From assembly GCA_035651995.1 (NCBI GenBank), contig DASRER010000020.1, positions 277,076 through 341,075 of the forward strand: a DNA stretch of 64,000 nucleotides, in the 5' to 3' direction. A program made the position numbers and the translations under genes. The notes beneath the pieces were generated by a model. It was not told the DNA's origin and ran no database searches. It was given only the letters and a program-made list of their open reading frames with translations. Positions 45,801 through 52,174 of this stretch are shown here, one piece after another (positions within the stretch are counted from its first letter, which is position 1; every line of letters starts with the position of its first letter). The DNA comes from Terriglobales bacterium. Lineage in GTDB: Bacteria > Acidobacteriota > Terriglobia > Terriglobales > Acidobacteriaceae.

Positions 45801-46291
45801 GTTACTCCGAGCTGCTGGGCCGCGCGCTCGACCTGACGCAGGAGGAGATGAAGGACCTGGTGTTTGCGGCGCGCGTGCACGACGTGGGCAAGCTGCTGAT
45901 CCCGGAGCGCATCCTGAACAAGAACGCGCCACTCACGCCGGAGGAGTACTACCTGGTGAAGATCCACTCGACGCTGGGCGCGCAGATTGTGAGCGTGATC
46001 CCCGGCAGCGCGCGCATGCAGCAGATCGTGCGTCATCATCACGAGCGCTTCGACGGGACCGGGTATCCGTCGGAGCTGCGCGGCGAGAACATTCCGCTGG
46101 GCGCGCGCATCGTGGCCGCGGCGGAGGCCTACGCGCACATGATCGCGGAGCGCTCCTACGCTCCCACGCTCGGGCACGCCGAAGCCCTGGCCGAGCTGGA
46201 AAAAGCCAGCGGCACGCAGCTCGATGGCATGCTGGTGCGCACGCTGGTGCGGGAATTGAAGTCGGAGAAGGCGGCGCGGCAGGGGTACTGA
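42890..46291 (+). CDS. Membrane GAF-GGDEF-HD-GYP cyclic-di-GMP protein
   Basis: 1133 residues from the ATG at 42890. Domain order: seven or so membrane spans (residues 1-205), three GAF-like sensor regions (about 240-380, 400-560 and 580-715), a GGDEF diguanylate cyclase with intact RYGGDEFVIL (about 740-890) and a C-terminal HD-GYP phosphodiesterase with ARVHDVGKLLIPERIL and HHHERFDGTGYP. It can in principle both make and break c-di-GMP. No RxxD inhibitory site precedes GGDEF (CRQSN instead). The usual DAYDAM of HD-GYP is EAYAHM. Probably constitutive or signal-controlled through the GAF domains; no partner gene is adjacent. Convergent with ispF. Confidence 0.93.
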   Translation: MDGVLTGIVVIPGVVALLLLVVFTFLYRQSRDAYFRHWQLAWVAYCLHFIFLAVYFTLEPSPYLRWGWTFTLGLTAWGIFRSTRVVRHDTRFRWSDAALVAAAAVWSTLEAFLPRLLQLRAEGALRVRIELGIAAVLAVAAFRFYRHGQRRGSIGHRLLGIALAFWALLLTSVLYHDTMERWLGGMGHVLGPVPQTLLAIAMVIVLFENERRSVQDNLLAFSSLEADSSKILPPGEVAPNLERLLERLMRLLGTQRAAMVIAEEWRSILPSVQRGFSPEFVKQVESDGSAEFLSETAYRRGGLAVFRDFEEPAPSLQEQTACYERMRRLMEQEGARGVTAVSLQTRERCFGAVLFPSSESLEFGPSQIRLMLGLAMQIGLTLENYALMHDALRRTKEYELLTQIGQVISSRLDPDEVLVAIQRELGQLFDTSNFYVAFLEEQIVRFELEVLDGVVQPKRTRPITNGLTEYVIRTGQPLLIKSDMEKTRARLNCAVTGRPAKCFCAVPIVMHGETLSGAGGGIVGVIGALNYEREFVYSERDLEVMTTAAGQVAVAMENARLFSEEQRRARYLAFLNNVSKTAISSQDAEQMLAEIVGEIQKNFRFDHIGIGILDYATKDIEIKAEAGTTARALGKRVPLGAGILGRVARTNEMALAQNSGDERLASLLDDAKSVLCIPIGYGESLLGVLNVESRREDAFGQQEVLILRTLADLLATALHNAFVFQKLQQQSITDGLTGIKTRRFFLESLQSEWKRASRSGRAFSVVLADLDKFKEVNDSQGHLEGDLVLARVGRLLEQNCRQSNVVARYGGDEFVILMPETGLEQAQVLSERLRLWLATDPMLNERHITGSFGVASFPLHGATAEEILRVADAGMYVSKHGGGNRVSTVEQLVDSGGGHRQLVSAFVEGFLQREHTGPEQIDELVQLLRKLAANAKPEYADEVLAEAVLSLARASETREMFAAGHGEAVARYSELLGRALDLTQEEMKDLVFAARVHDVGKLLIPERILNKNAPLTPEEYYLVKIHSTLGAQIVSVIPGSARMQQIVRHHHERFDGTGYPSELRGENIPLGARIVAAAEAYAHMIAERSYAPTLGHAEALAELEKASGTQLDGMLVRTLVRELKSEKAARQGY

Positions 46292-46296
46292 AACCC

Positions 46297-46383
46297 GTCG
46301 TTGGTCGCTGCCCGTTGGTCGTTGGCCAAAACCACCTGTACGGGCGGCTTTGCTAACGACCAACGGGCAGCGACTAACGACGA
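46297..46383. repeat. Long inverted repeat between convergent genes
   Basis: GTCGTTGGTCGCTGCCCGTT and GGTCGTTGGCC (46298-46329) pair with GCTAACGACCAACGGGCAGC and GACTAACGACG (46352-46382), about 28 of 31 positions, around a short centre. It lies exactly between the c-di-GMP gene and ispF, so it probably ends both transcripts. The arm sequence also occurs at 3018-3055 and inside the OppD-like gene at 19306-19340. Confidence 0.75.
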
Positions 46384-46384
46384 T

Positions 46385-46984
46385 TTAATGTTTGCGGCGG
46401 CCGGGGCGCGACGTGTGAGGCTCGGGTTCTACGTCGCGCAGCATCTTGCGCACGACTTCATCCACGACTTCGGTGGGGGTCTCCGCTTCGGCCTCGGCGT
46501 GACGGCCCTGCGCACGCTCGGGCTTGCCCTGGAGCAGCACCACGACGTGGGCGATGGCGGTGTTCGGTGTGCCAAGGCCTTCCGGAGTTTTTGCCTTGAG
46601 ACCAACCGCGTCGGCGGCGATACCGAGCAACTCGGCGACGCGCTCCTGAATTTTCCCGGCGTGGGGACCGATGCGGGGTTCGGCGAGGATGAGCGTCGAA
46701 TCCACGTTGGCCACAGAGTAGCCGGCGCGGCGGACGTGCTTGAGCGCTTCGGCGACGAACAGAGCGGAATCGGCGTTCTTCCACTTCGGATCGGAGGGCG
46801 GGAAGTGCCGGCCGATGTCGCCGGCGGCCACGGCGCCAAGCAGCGCGTCGGTGAGCGCGTGGAGCAGGACGTCGCCGTCGGAGTGTCCGGCGAGGCCGCG
46901 AGAGTGCCGGATGTGCACGCCGCCGATCTTGAGCGCGACGCCGCGCTTGAACTCGTGGGAATCGAAGCCGTAACCAATTCTCAT
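46385..46984 (-). CDS. ispF: 2-C-methyl-D-erythritol 2,4-cyclodiphosphate synthase IspF
   Basis: 199 residues from the ATG at 46984. Fifth step of the MEP isoprenoid pathway, forming the cyclic diphosphate with release of CMP. Metal ligands Asp8 and His10 (GFDSHEF) and the His in GHSDGDVLLHALTDALLGA are present, as are FPPSDPKWKNADS, VDSTLILAEPRIGPH and KAKTPEGLG. A C-terminal extension of about 40 residues (from LLQGKPERAQG on) exceeds the usual 158-residue length. The start codon overlaps the stop of the GxxExxY gene by ATGA. ispD lies beyond that gene on the same strand. Confidence 0.96.
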   Translation of the reverse strand: MRIGYGFDSHEFKRGVALKIGGVHIRHSRGLAGHSDGDVLLHALTDALLGAVAAGDIGRHFPPSDPKWKNADSALFVAEALKHVRRAGYSVANVDSTLILAEPRIGPHAGKIQERVAELLGIAADAVGLKAKTPEGLGTPNTAIAHVVVLLQGKPERAQGRHAEAEAETPTEVVDEVVRKMLRDVEPEPHTSRPGRRKH

Positions 46985-47424
46985 GAAGAAGAACTTCCTA
47001 CCGCGGATACACGCGGATGAACGCGGATTTCTTTGTTCTTATCCGCAAATGCGGGCCGCCGAAACTGCGGTTTCGGTCCGAAGTTCAAAATCAGACCGAC
47101 TTCGACCGGAGTGGCACGCAGATAGTTGAGCAATTGTGCTTCGTGAGAGCGGTCAATGGAATGGGCGGTCTTGAGCTCGAGCAGCACCTTACCTTCGACT
47201 AGGAGGTCAGCCTTGAAATCACCCACGTTCTGGCCACGAAACCACACCGCGATCGCAGCCTCCTGCTGAACATTCAGCCCGGCTTCGGTCAGCGCTATGC
47301 AAAGCGCGCGACGATAGACCGATTCCAGAAACCCGTATCCGAGTTCGTTGCAGACCGAGTAAAAGGCTTCGATGATCTTGCCAGTGAGATCGGCGTATGG
47401 AAGCGTGTTTGGATCCGCGTTCAT
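46981..47424 (-). CDS. GxxExxY protein (PD-(D/E)XK-like fold), inserted between ispD and ispF
   Basis: 147 residues from the ATG at 47424. Family signature YGFLESVYRRALCIAL is present (G-x2-E-x2-Y) and QNVGDFKADLLVEGKVLLEL K-type acidic/Lys residues fit the PD-(D/E)XK-like core described for this family. Both ends of the gene are written by the dispersed CGCGGATGAACGCGGAT repeat: the N-terminus MNADPN and the C-terminus EIRVHPRVSAVGSSSS. It overlaps ispD and ispF by four bases on each side (ATGA). Function unknown. It is not an expected member of the isoprenoid operon and looks like a cassette that entered it. Confidence 0.92.
   Translation of the reverse strand: MNADPNTLPYADLTGKIIEAFYSVCNELGYGFLESVYRRALCIALTEAGLNVQQEAAIAVWFRGQNVGDFKADLLVEGKVLLELKTAHSIDRSHEAQLLNYLRATPVEVGLILNFGPKPQFRRPAFADKNKEIRVHPRVSAVGSSSS
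46997..47036. repeat. CGCGGATGAACGCGGAT repeat, right border of GxxExxY gene
   Basis: CTACCGCGGATACACGCGGA followed by TGAACGCGGATTTC overlaps the 3' end of the GxxExxY gene. The opposite-orientation copy is at 47417-47446. Related solo copies occur at 5001-5024, 29316-29336 and 56513-56545. Confidence 0.7.
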
Positions 47425-47446
47425 CCGCGTTCATCCGCGGCAGAGG
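47417..47446. repeat. CGCGGATGAACGCGGAT repeat, left border of GxxExxY gene
   Basis: GCGTTCATCCGCGTTCATCC and GCGGCAGAGG form the inverted partner of 46997-47036. It encodes the last residues of IspD (SAADERG) and the first of GxxExxY (MNADP) in overlapping frames. Confidence 0.7.
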
Positions 47447-48182
47447 GTTTCTTGGTCTGCCGCAAGTAAAACTCCGCCAGGTCCAGGTCCGCGGGCGTGG
47501 TGATTTTTATGTTTCGCGGTGAGCCCATGACGACGGCGACTTCGGCGCCGGCGCGCTCGACCAGGGAAGCTTCGTCGGTGCCGGTGAAGCCGTCGGACAA
47601 TGCTTCGTCGAAGGCGCTCTTGAGCAGCGCGAAGCGGAAACCCTGCGGCGTCTGCGCCAGCACCACGCGCTCGCGCGGCACGGTGGCGGTGATGATGGCG
47701 CCGTCGGCGGTGCGCTCGACCTGCTTTACGGTGTCGACGGCGGGCAGGCCGGCGATGGCGGCGCCGTGTTTGGCGGCGGCGGCGATGACGCTGGAGATGA
47801 TTTCGGCGTCGACGAACGGGCGGACTGCGTCGTGCACGAGCACCACATCGTCAGGCGCGGCATGGACGGCGTTGAGCGCGTTAGCGACCGATTGCTGGCG
47901 GTTGTCGCCGCCTTCGACGATGTGGACCTTCTTGCCGAGCTTTTCCTGGTCGAGGCGCGAGCGGAAGTCGGGCGCGTCAGGGCCGCGCAGCGCCACGTAG
48001 ATTTCCTCGACTTGCGGCGAGGCTGCGAAGGCGCGCAGCGTGTGCACGAGGATGGGCACTCCGTTCAGCTCGGCAAACTGCTTGGGAGTCGCCGGGGCGC
48101 GGCTGGATGCGCCGGGGCGGGCTTCGGCAGCGGCCATGCGCGTGCCCCGTCCCGCGGCTGGAATGATAACGACGACCTTCAT
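47421..48182 (-). CDS. ispD: 2-C-methyl-D-erythritol 4-phosphate cytidylyltransferase IspD
   Basis: 253 residues from the ATG at 48182. Third MEP-pathway step: joins CMP to methylerythritol phosphate. CTP site PAAGRGTRM then PKQFAELNG; an unusual 11-residue Ala/Arg-rich insert (AEARPGASSRAPAT) lies between them. VHDAVRPFVDAE, LPAVDTVKQV, LAQTPQGFRFALL and GTDEASLVERAGAEVAVVMG follow in order. The last seven residues, SAADERG, are encoded by the dispersed repeat, so the native end was probably near LAEFYLRQTKKP. The stop overlaps the GxxExxY start by ATGA. Confidence 0.95.
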   Translation of the reverse strand: MKVVVIIPAAGRGTRMAAAEARPGASSRAPATPKQFAELNGVPILVHTLRAFAASPQVEEIYVALRGPDAPDFRSRLDQEKLGKKVHIVEGGDNRQQSVANALNAVHAAPDDVVLVHDAVRPFVDAEIISSVIAAAAKHGAAIAGLPAVDTVKQVERTADGAIITATVPRERVVLAQTPQGFRFALLKSAFDEALSDGFTGTDEASLVERAGAEVAVVMGSPRNIKITTPADLDLAEFYLRQTKKPSAADERG

Positions 48183-48320
48183 TGCAGAAGCCGCCTCCGC
48201 GGCGGCGCGGGCGAGCAGTATAGCAGCGGGCGCGAGGGCGCTGCGGCCCTCGCCTGAGCGGTTTTTTCCCGGTCGCGCGTGTTATCTTCTACGGTCTTCG
48301 AAGACGCTTCGATCGTTCCT

Positions 48321-49106
48321 GTGCGCATTCTCCTGATCAGCGACGTGCATTCCAATCTGGAGGCCCTGGACGCCAGCCTGGCGGCCGCCCCGGCCTACGA
48401 TCGCGTGGTCAACCTGGGCGACATCGTGGGATACGGCGCCAGCCCGAACGAAGTGACGGAGCGCTCGCGGGCGCTGGGGTCGCTGCTGGTGCGCGGCAAC
48501 CACGACAAGGCGTGCACCGGGCTGAGCGACCTGGAGTACTTCAATCCTGTAGCGGCGCTGGCGGCGATATGGACGCAGCAGACGCTCTCGCCCGAGAACC
48601 TGGAGTGGCTGAAGGCCATGCCGGCGGGTCCGATCCCGCTGACGGAGGCGCAGAACGGCAAGGGCGGCGGGGAAAGCCCGGCTTCGGTCTACTGCGTGCA
48701 CGGTTCGCCGCTGGACGAAGACGAGTACATCATCACGGTGCGCGACGCGGTGGAAGTGATGATGCGCAGCAGCGTGAAGCTGATCTTCTTCGGGCACACG
48801 CACCTGCAGGGCGGCTTCCTGCTCGGCGCCGAGGGCGGCAGGGCCATCCGGCCGGAGTATGCGTCGAAAGACAAGGCCGAGACGGTCGAGCTGCCGCTGG
48901 ATCGCGAGACCAAGTACCTGATCAATCCCGGATCTATCGGCCAGCCGCGCGACGGCGACTGGCGGGCGGCGTTCGCCGTGTTTGACACCGACCAGTATGT
49001 GGTGACGTATCACCGGGCACCGTACAACGTGGCGGGCGCGCAGAAGCGCATCCTGGACGCGAACCTGCCGGAGCGGCTGGCGACGAGATTGAAGGACGGA
49101 AGATAA
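48321..49106 (+). CDS. Calcineurin-like metallophosphoesterase (YfcE-type)
   Basis: 261 residues from a GTG at 48321 (MRILLISDVHSNLEAL); an earlier GTG at 48279 overlaps the intergenic region. Metal site motifs: ISDVHSN, LGDIVGYG, VRGNHDKA, VHGSP and FFGHTHLQG, followed by NPGSIGQPRDGDWRAAFAVF. Likely a phosphodiesterase of unknown substrate; relatives act on diadenosine tetraphosphate-like nucleotides or cyclic nucleotides. Divergent from ispD. Confidence 0.9.
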   Translation: MRILLISDVHSNLEALDASLAAAPAYDRVVNLGDIVGYGASPNEVTERSRALGSLLVRGNHDKACTGLSDLEYFNPVAALAAIWTQQTLSPENLEWLKAMPAGPIPLTEAQNGKGGGESPASVYCVHGSPLDEDEYIITVRDAVEVMMRSSVKLIFFGHTHLQGGFLLGAEGGRAIRPEYASKDKAETVELPLDRETKYLINPGSIGQPRDGDWRAAFAVFDTDQYVVTYHRAPYNVAGAQKRILDANLPERLATRLKDGR

Positions 49107-49110
49107 GAGC

Positions 49111-49249
49111 GGGTCTCGAGTTTCAAGTTTGGAGTTCCGAAAAAAATCAAGGGCGTTCACAGGAAAAACAGGAAGGGCACACGAAGGGCTCATGTCGAAG
49201 CCGCCTTGGCACGCCCTTGAAACTTGAAACGCGAGACTTGAAACTGGGT
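49111..49249. repeat. Inverted CTCGAGTTTCAAGTTT / AAACTTGAAACGCGAGAC repeat
   Basis: Left arm GGGTCTCGAGTTTCAAGTTT (49112) pairs with right arm ACTTGAAACGCGAGACTTGA (49221 on) over the spacer between the phosphoesterase and the RNase H-like gene. A direct variant GAAACTGGAAACTAGAAACT occurs at 58930. Confidence 0.6.
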
Positions 49250-49254
49250 TTCCC

Positions 49255-49746
49255 ATGCCTTCCCGCATCCGCCGGCGCATCGGTCGTTCCCGCACACACG
49301 ATCTGTTTGAAGCGGCGCCCGACGAGCGGCGCACCGACTGGGTGCTGGCGCATGTGGATGGCGGAGCGCGGGGAAATCCAGGCCCCGCGGGCTACGGCGT
49401 TGTGATCGAAGACGCGGCGGGCATCCGGCTGGCCGAGCTAAGCCAGTACCTGGGGCATCAGACCAACAACTTTGCCGAGTATTCCGGATTGCTGGCGGCC
49501 CTCGACTGGGCGCTGAAGGCCGGCAAGCCGGCCCTGCGCGTGCTCAGCGATTCGGAGCTGATGGTCCGGCAGATGAATGGGCAATACAGGGTAAGGTCGC
49601 CGGGCCTGAAAGAGCTCTATGATTCCGCGCGGCAGCGGGTGCGGAAGCTGGAGGCGTTTCGCATCGAGCATGTGCGCCGCGAGCAGAACCGCGATGCCGA
49701 CCGGCTGGCGAACGAGGCGATGGACCGGGGGAAGGGCCATTTGTGA
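49255..49746 (+). CDS. Ribonuclease HI-like protein
   Basis: 163 residues from the ATG at 49255. Catalytic acids in order: HVDGGARGNPGPAGYG (Asp), NFAEYSGLLAALDWAL (Glu), VLSDSELMVRQMNGQY (Asp) and REQNRDADRLANEAMD (Asp). Cleaves RNA in RNA-DNA hybrids. The basic 15-residue leader before HDLFEAAPDERRTDW is not part of the fold and may bind nucleic acid. Similar to the bacterial YpdQ/Rv2228c-type short RNases H. The Nudix gene starts 32 bases after. Confidence 0.88.
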   Translation: MPSRIRRRIGRSRTHDLFEAAPDERRTDWVLAHVDGGARGNPGPAGYGVVIEDAAGIRLAELSQYLGHQTNNFAEYSGLLAALDWALKAGKPALRVLSDSELMVRQMNGQYRVRSPGLKELYDSARQRVRKLEAFRIEHVRREQNRDADRLANEAMDRGKGHL

Positions 49747-49777
49747 TTGGTTGTTTGTGATTCGCGATTTGACAACC

Positions 49778-50203
49778 GTGACCGGGCTGCCAACCTTCGG
49801 GAGTCGTTTAGCGGGCGTGAAGTACATCGTTCGTCCGAGCGGGTACGCGCTGCTGCGCGATCGCGACGGCAATGTGGCGGTGGTGCTCACGCCGGAGGGC
49901 AACTTTCTACCCGGCGGCGGGATTGATCCGGGTGAAACGCCGGAGCAGGCGGTCGCGCGTGAGTGCGCCGAAGAGTGCGGGTTTGCGGTGCGCGTTGGGC
50001 GGCTGGTGGGAGAGGCGGTTCAGTTCGGCTGGTCGATCAAAGAGCAGGTGTTCTTCGAGAAGCGCTGCTCATTCTTCGAGGCCGAAGTTGTGGGGGCGGC
50101 TGCGAGCACGGAAGTGGACCACGAGTTGGTGTGGCTTGCGCCCGAGCGCGCGGCCAGGATCATGTATCACGAGTCGCACGGGTGGGCGATTCGCAGGGTG
50201 TAG
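49778..50203 (+). CDS. Nudix hydrolase
   Basis: 141 residues from a GTG at 49778; a GTG at 49817 (MKYIVRPSGYALLRDRDGN) is also possible. The Nudix box is intact: GGIDPGETPEQAVARECAEE followed by CGF, matching G-x5-E-x7-RE-U-x-EE-x-GU. Hydrolyses a nucleoside diphosphate linked to some group; substrate unknown. It is likely co-transcribed with the RNase H-like gene. Confidence 0.9.
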   Translation: MTGLPTFGSRLAGVKYIVRPSGYALLRDRDGNVAVVLTPEGNFLPGGGIDPGETPEQAVARECAEECGFAVRVGRLVGEAVQFGWSIKEQVFFEKRCSFFEAEVVGAAASTEVDHELVWLAPERAARIMYHESHGWAIRRV

Positions 50204-50343
50204 GCGAAAATCCGCGGGCGAGGTCGCCCGCGTCCACACGGAACCGAGCTCGCCTGAAGTTCAGGAATAACATGCCGATGGGCGCGGGCCCGCCGGTACA
50301 CGGCCGCAGTAGGCAGCCTGTGGTGAGGGATGGCGCCGACAGG

Positions 50344-50366
50344 GACGTAGCAAGCTACGTCTCTAC
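50344..50366. repeat. Palindromic GACGTAGCAAGCTACGTC repeat
   Basis: GACGTAG-CAAG-CTACGTC (7-bp stem) followed by TCTAC, just before the YqeY stop. An identical 23-base copy is at 60221-60243, where it is coding. Confidence 0.65.
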
Positions 50367-50373
50367 GAAGCGG

Positions 50374-50841
50374 CTACTTGCTGAGTTCGCGTTTGACGGC
50401 GTCGCTGACGGCCTTGCCGTCCACGCGGGTGCCTGAGGCGGCGAACCTTGCCATGACGTTCTTCATGACGCTGCCCATGTCTTTCATGGCGGGCGGCGCG
50501 CCGCCGGCGGCCATTTCCTCGATGGCGGCCCGGACGGTGCTGGTTATTTCTTCTTCGCCGGCGGCCTTGGGCATGTAGGCCTCGATGATGCCGACCTCGG
50601 CGGCTTCCTTGTCGGCGAGGTCTTTGCGTCCGCCCCTGGTGAACTGCTCGATGGAGTCCTTGCGCTGCTTGATGAGCGTGCTGAGAAGGGCGACGCACTC
50701 TTTGTCGTCGAGCGGGGCGCGCTTGTCGATCTCCTTATTCTTGATGGCGGAGCGGACCATGCGAAGGCAGCTGAGGCGGCGCTCGTCGCGCGCCTTCATC
50801 GCGTCGGTCATGTCCTTCTGTATTTTGTCGGAGAGGCTCAT
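50374..50841 (-). CDS. yqeY: GatB/YqeY-domain protein
   Basis: 155 residues from the ATG at 50841. Start MSLSDKIQKDMTDAMKARDE and the YqeY helices (LSCLRMVRSAIKNKEIDKR, LLSTLIKQRKDSIEQFTRGG, IIEAYMPKAAGEEEI, AVSDAVKRELS) are standard. The domain is the tRNA-binding tail domain of GatB; free YqeY has no settled function but is thought to touch tRNA amidation. Length is normal. Confidence 0.92.
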   Translation of the reverse strand: MSLSDKIQKDMTDAMKARDERRLSCLRMVRSAIKNKEIDKRAPLDDKECVALLSTLIKQRKDSIEQFTRGGRKDLADKEAAEVGIIEAYMPKAAGEEEITSTVRAAIEEMAAGGAPPAMKDMGSVMKNVMARFAASGTRVDGKAVSDAVKRELSK

Positions 50842-50948
50842 GCGGGCGATTATAGAGGGCCGGCCGCGGCCGCCGGCGGGCCGCTCCCTTCCGCAGGGAG
50901 AGACACAAGAGCGGGGCGTTTCCCCTGCATGTGGTAGCTTTTTCCAGA

Positions 50949-52142
50949 ATGCTCAAGAAGAACCGCCTTTTTACGCCCGGGCCAACGCCGCTGCTGCCGG
51001 CGGCGCAGGCGGCCATGGCGGCCGCCGATGTGCACCATCGCACCGCCGCCTTCCGCGCGCTCTACACGCGCGTGCTCGCCGACCTGAAGACGTTCGTGGG
51101 CACCAGGAACGATGTGATCGTGCTGGCCGCGTCAGGAACGGGCGCGATGGAGGCGGCCGTCACCAACCTGACCAATGCCGGCGATCGCGTGCTGGTGCTG
51201 ACTGCCGGGAAATTCGGCGAGCGCTGGCGCGACCTGGGGCGCACCTACGGCTGCGAGGTGGACGTGGTCAGCGCGCCGTACGGGGCAACGTTCACGCTCG
51301 ACGCGGTACGCGCGGCGCTGCAGCCGGAGACGCGCGCGATCTTTCTGCAGGCGACGGAAAGCTCCACGGGTGCTCGGCACGATGTGCGCGGCGTGGCCGA
51401 GCTGGCGCGCGGCAGCAACGCGCTGGTGGTGGTGGACGCGATCACCGGCCTGGGCACCACAGCGCTTGACGTGGATGCGTGGGGCGTGGACGTGATCATT
51501 GGCGGATCGCAGAAGGCGCTGATGCTTCCGCCGGGGCTGGCGTATTGCGGCGTGAGCGAGCGCGCCTGGCAGCGGATGGAGCAGGTCAGCCGTCCGCGGT
51601 ACTACTTCGATCTGCGCAAAGAGCGCAAGGTGGCGGCCAGGGGCGAGAGCGCGTTTACGCCGGCGATTGCGCTGATCGCGGCACTGGGGGCGGCGCTGGA
51701 CTACCTGCGGTCGGCGGGAGGCGGCGACCTGGCCGCGGGACGCGTTCTGCTGGTGGAGAACGCCGAAACATGTGCGGCGATGACGCGCGCAGCAGCGGGG
51801 GCGCTTGGGCTGAAGCTGTTCGCCGCATCGGCGCCGGCGGGGGCGCTGACCGCGATGGTACCGCCCGCGGGCATGGAGGCGGGCAAGATCGTGAAGGCCG
51901 TGCGCGAGCGCTTCGGCGCGGTACTGGCCGACGGCCAGGGCGAAATGAAAGGACATCTGTTCCGCGTGGCGCACATCGGGTACTACGACTACCTGGATAC
52001 GATCGGAATCATCGGGGCGCTGGAGCAGGTGCTGGCGGAATTGGGTGTGAAGGTGGAGTTTGGCGCGGGCGTGGCGGCGGCGCAGCGGGCGTACTCAGAG
52101 CAGCACTTAGCACTCAGCATGCAGCACTCGGCCAAGGCTTAA
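50949..52142 (+). CDS. Class V PLP aminotransferase (serine/alanine--glyoxylate type)
   Basis: 397 residues from the ATG at 50949. PLP Lys in IGGSQKALMLPPGLAYCGVS; also FTPGPTPLLPAAQAAMA, HHRTAAFRALYTRV, LAASGTGAMEAAVTNL and RGESAFTPAIALIAALGAAL. serA begins 33 bases downstream, so this enzyme most likely acts as the phosphohydroxypyruvate (phosphoserine) aminotransferase, standing in for serC. An alanine--glyoxylate or serine--pyruvate role is the alternative. The last residues, from YSEQHLALSMQHSAKA, are encoded by a GCACTTAGCACTCAGCATGC dispersed repeat and are not part of the fold. Confidence 0.88.
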   Translation: MLKKNRLFTPGPTPLLPAAQAAMAAADVHHRTAAFRALYTRVLADLKTFVGTRNDVIVLAASGTGAMEAAVTNLTNAGDRVLVLTAGKFGERWRDLGRTYGCEVDVVSAPYGATFTLDAVRAALQPETRAIFLQATESSTGARHDVRGVAELARGSNALVVVDAITGLGTTALDVDAWGVDVIIGGSQKALMLPPGLAYCGVSERAWQRMEQVSRPRYYFDLRKERKVAARGESAFTPAIALIAALGAALDYLRSAGGGDLAAGRVLLVENAETCAAMTRAAAGALGLKLFAASAPAGALTAMVPPAGMEAGKIVKAVRERFGAVLADGQGEMKGHLFRVAHIGYYDYLDTIGIIGALEQVLAELGVKVEFGAGVAAAQRAYSEQHLALSMQHSAKA

Positions 52143-52174
52143 TCCCGCGGAGGTTGGTCGGTCACTCCACACAA

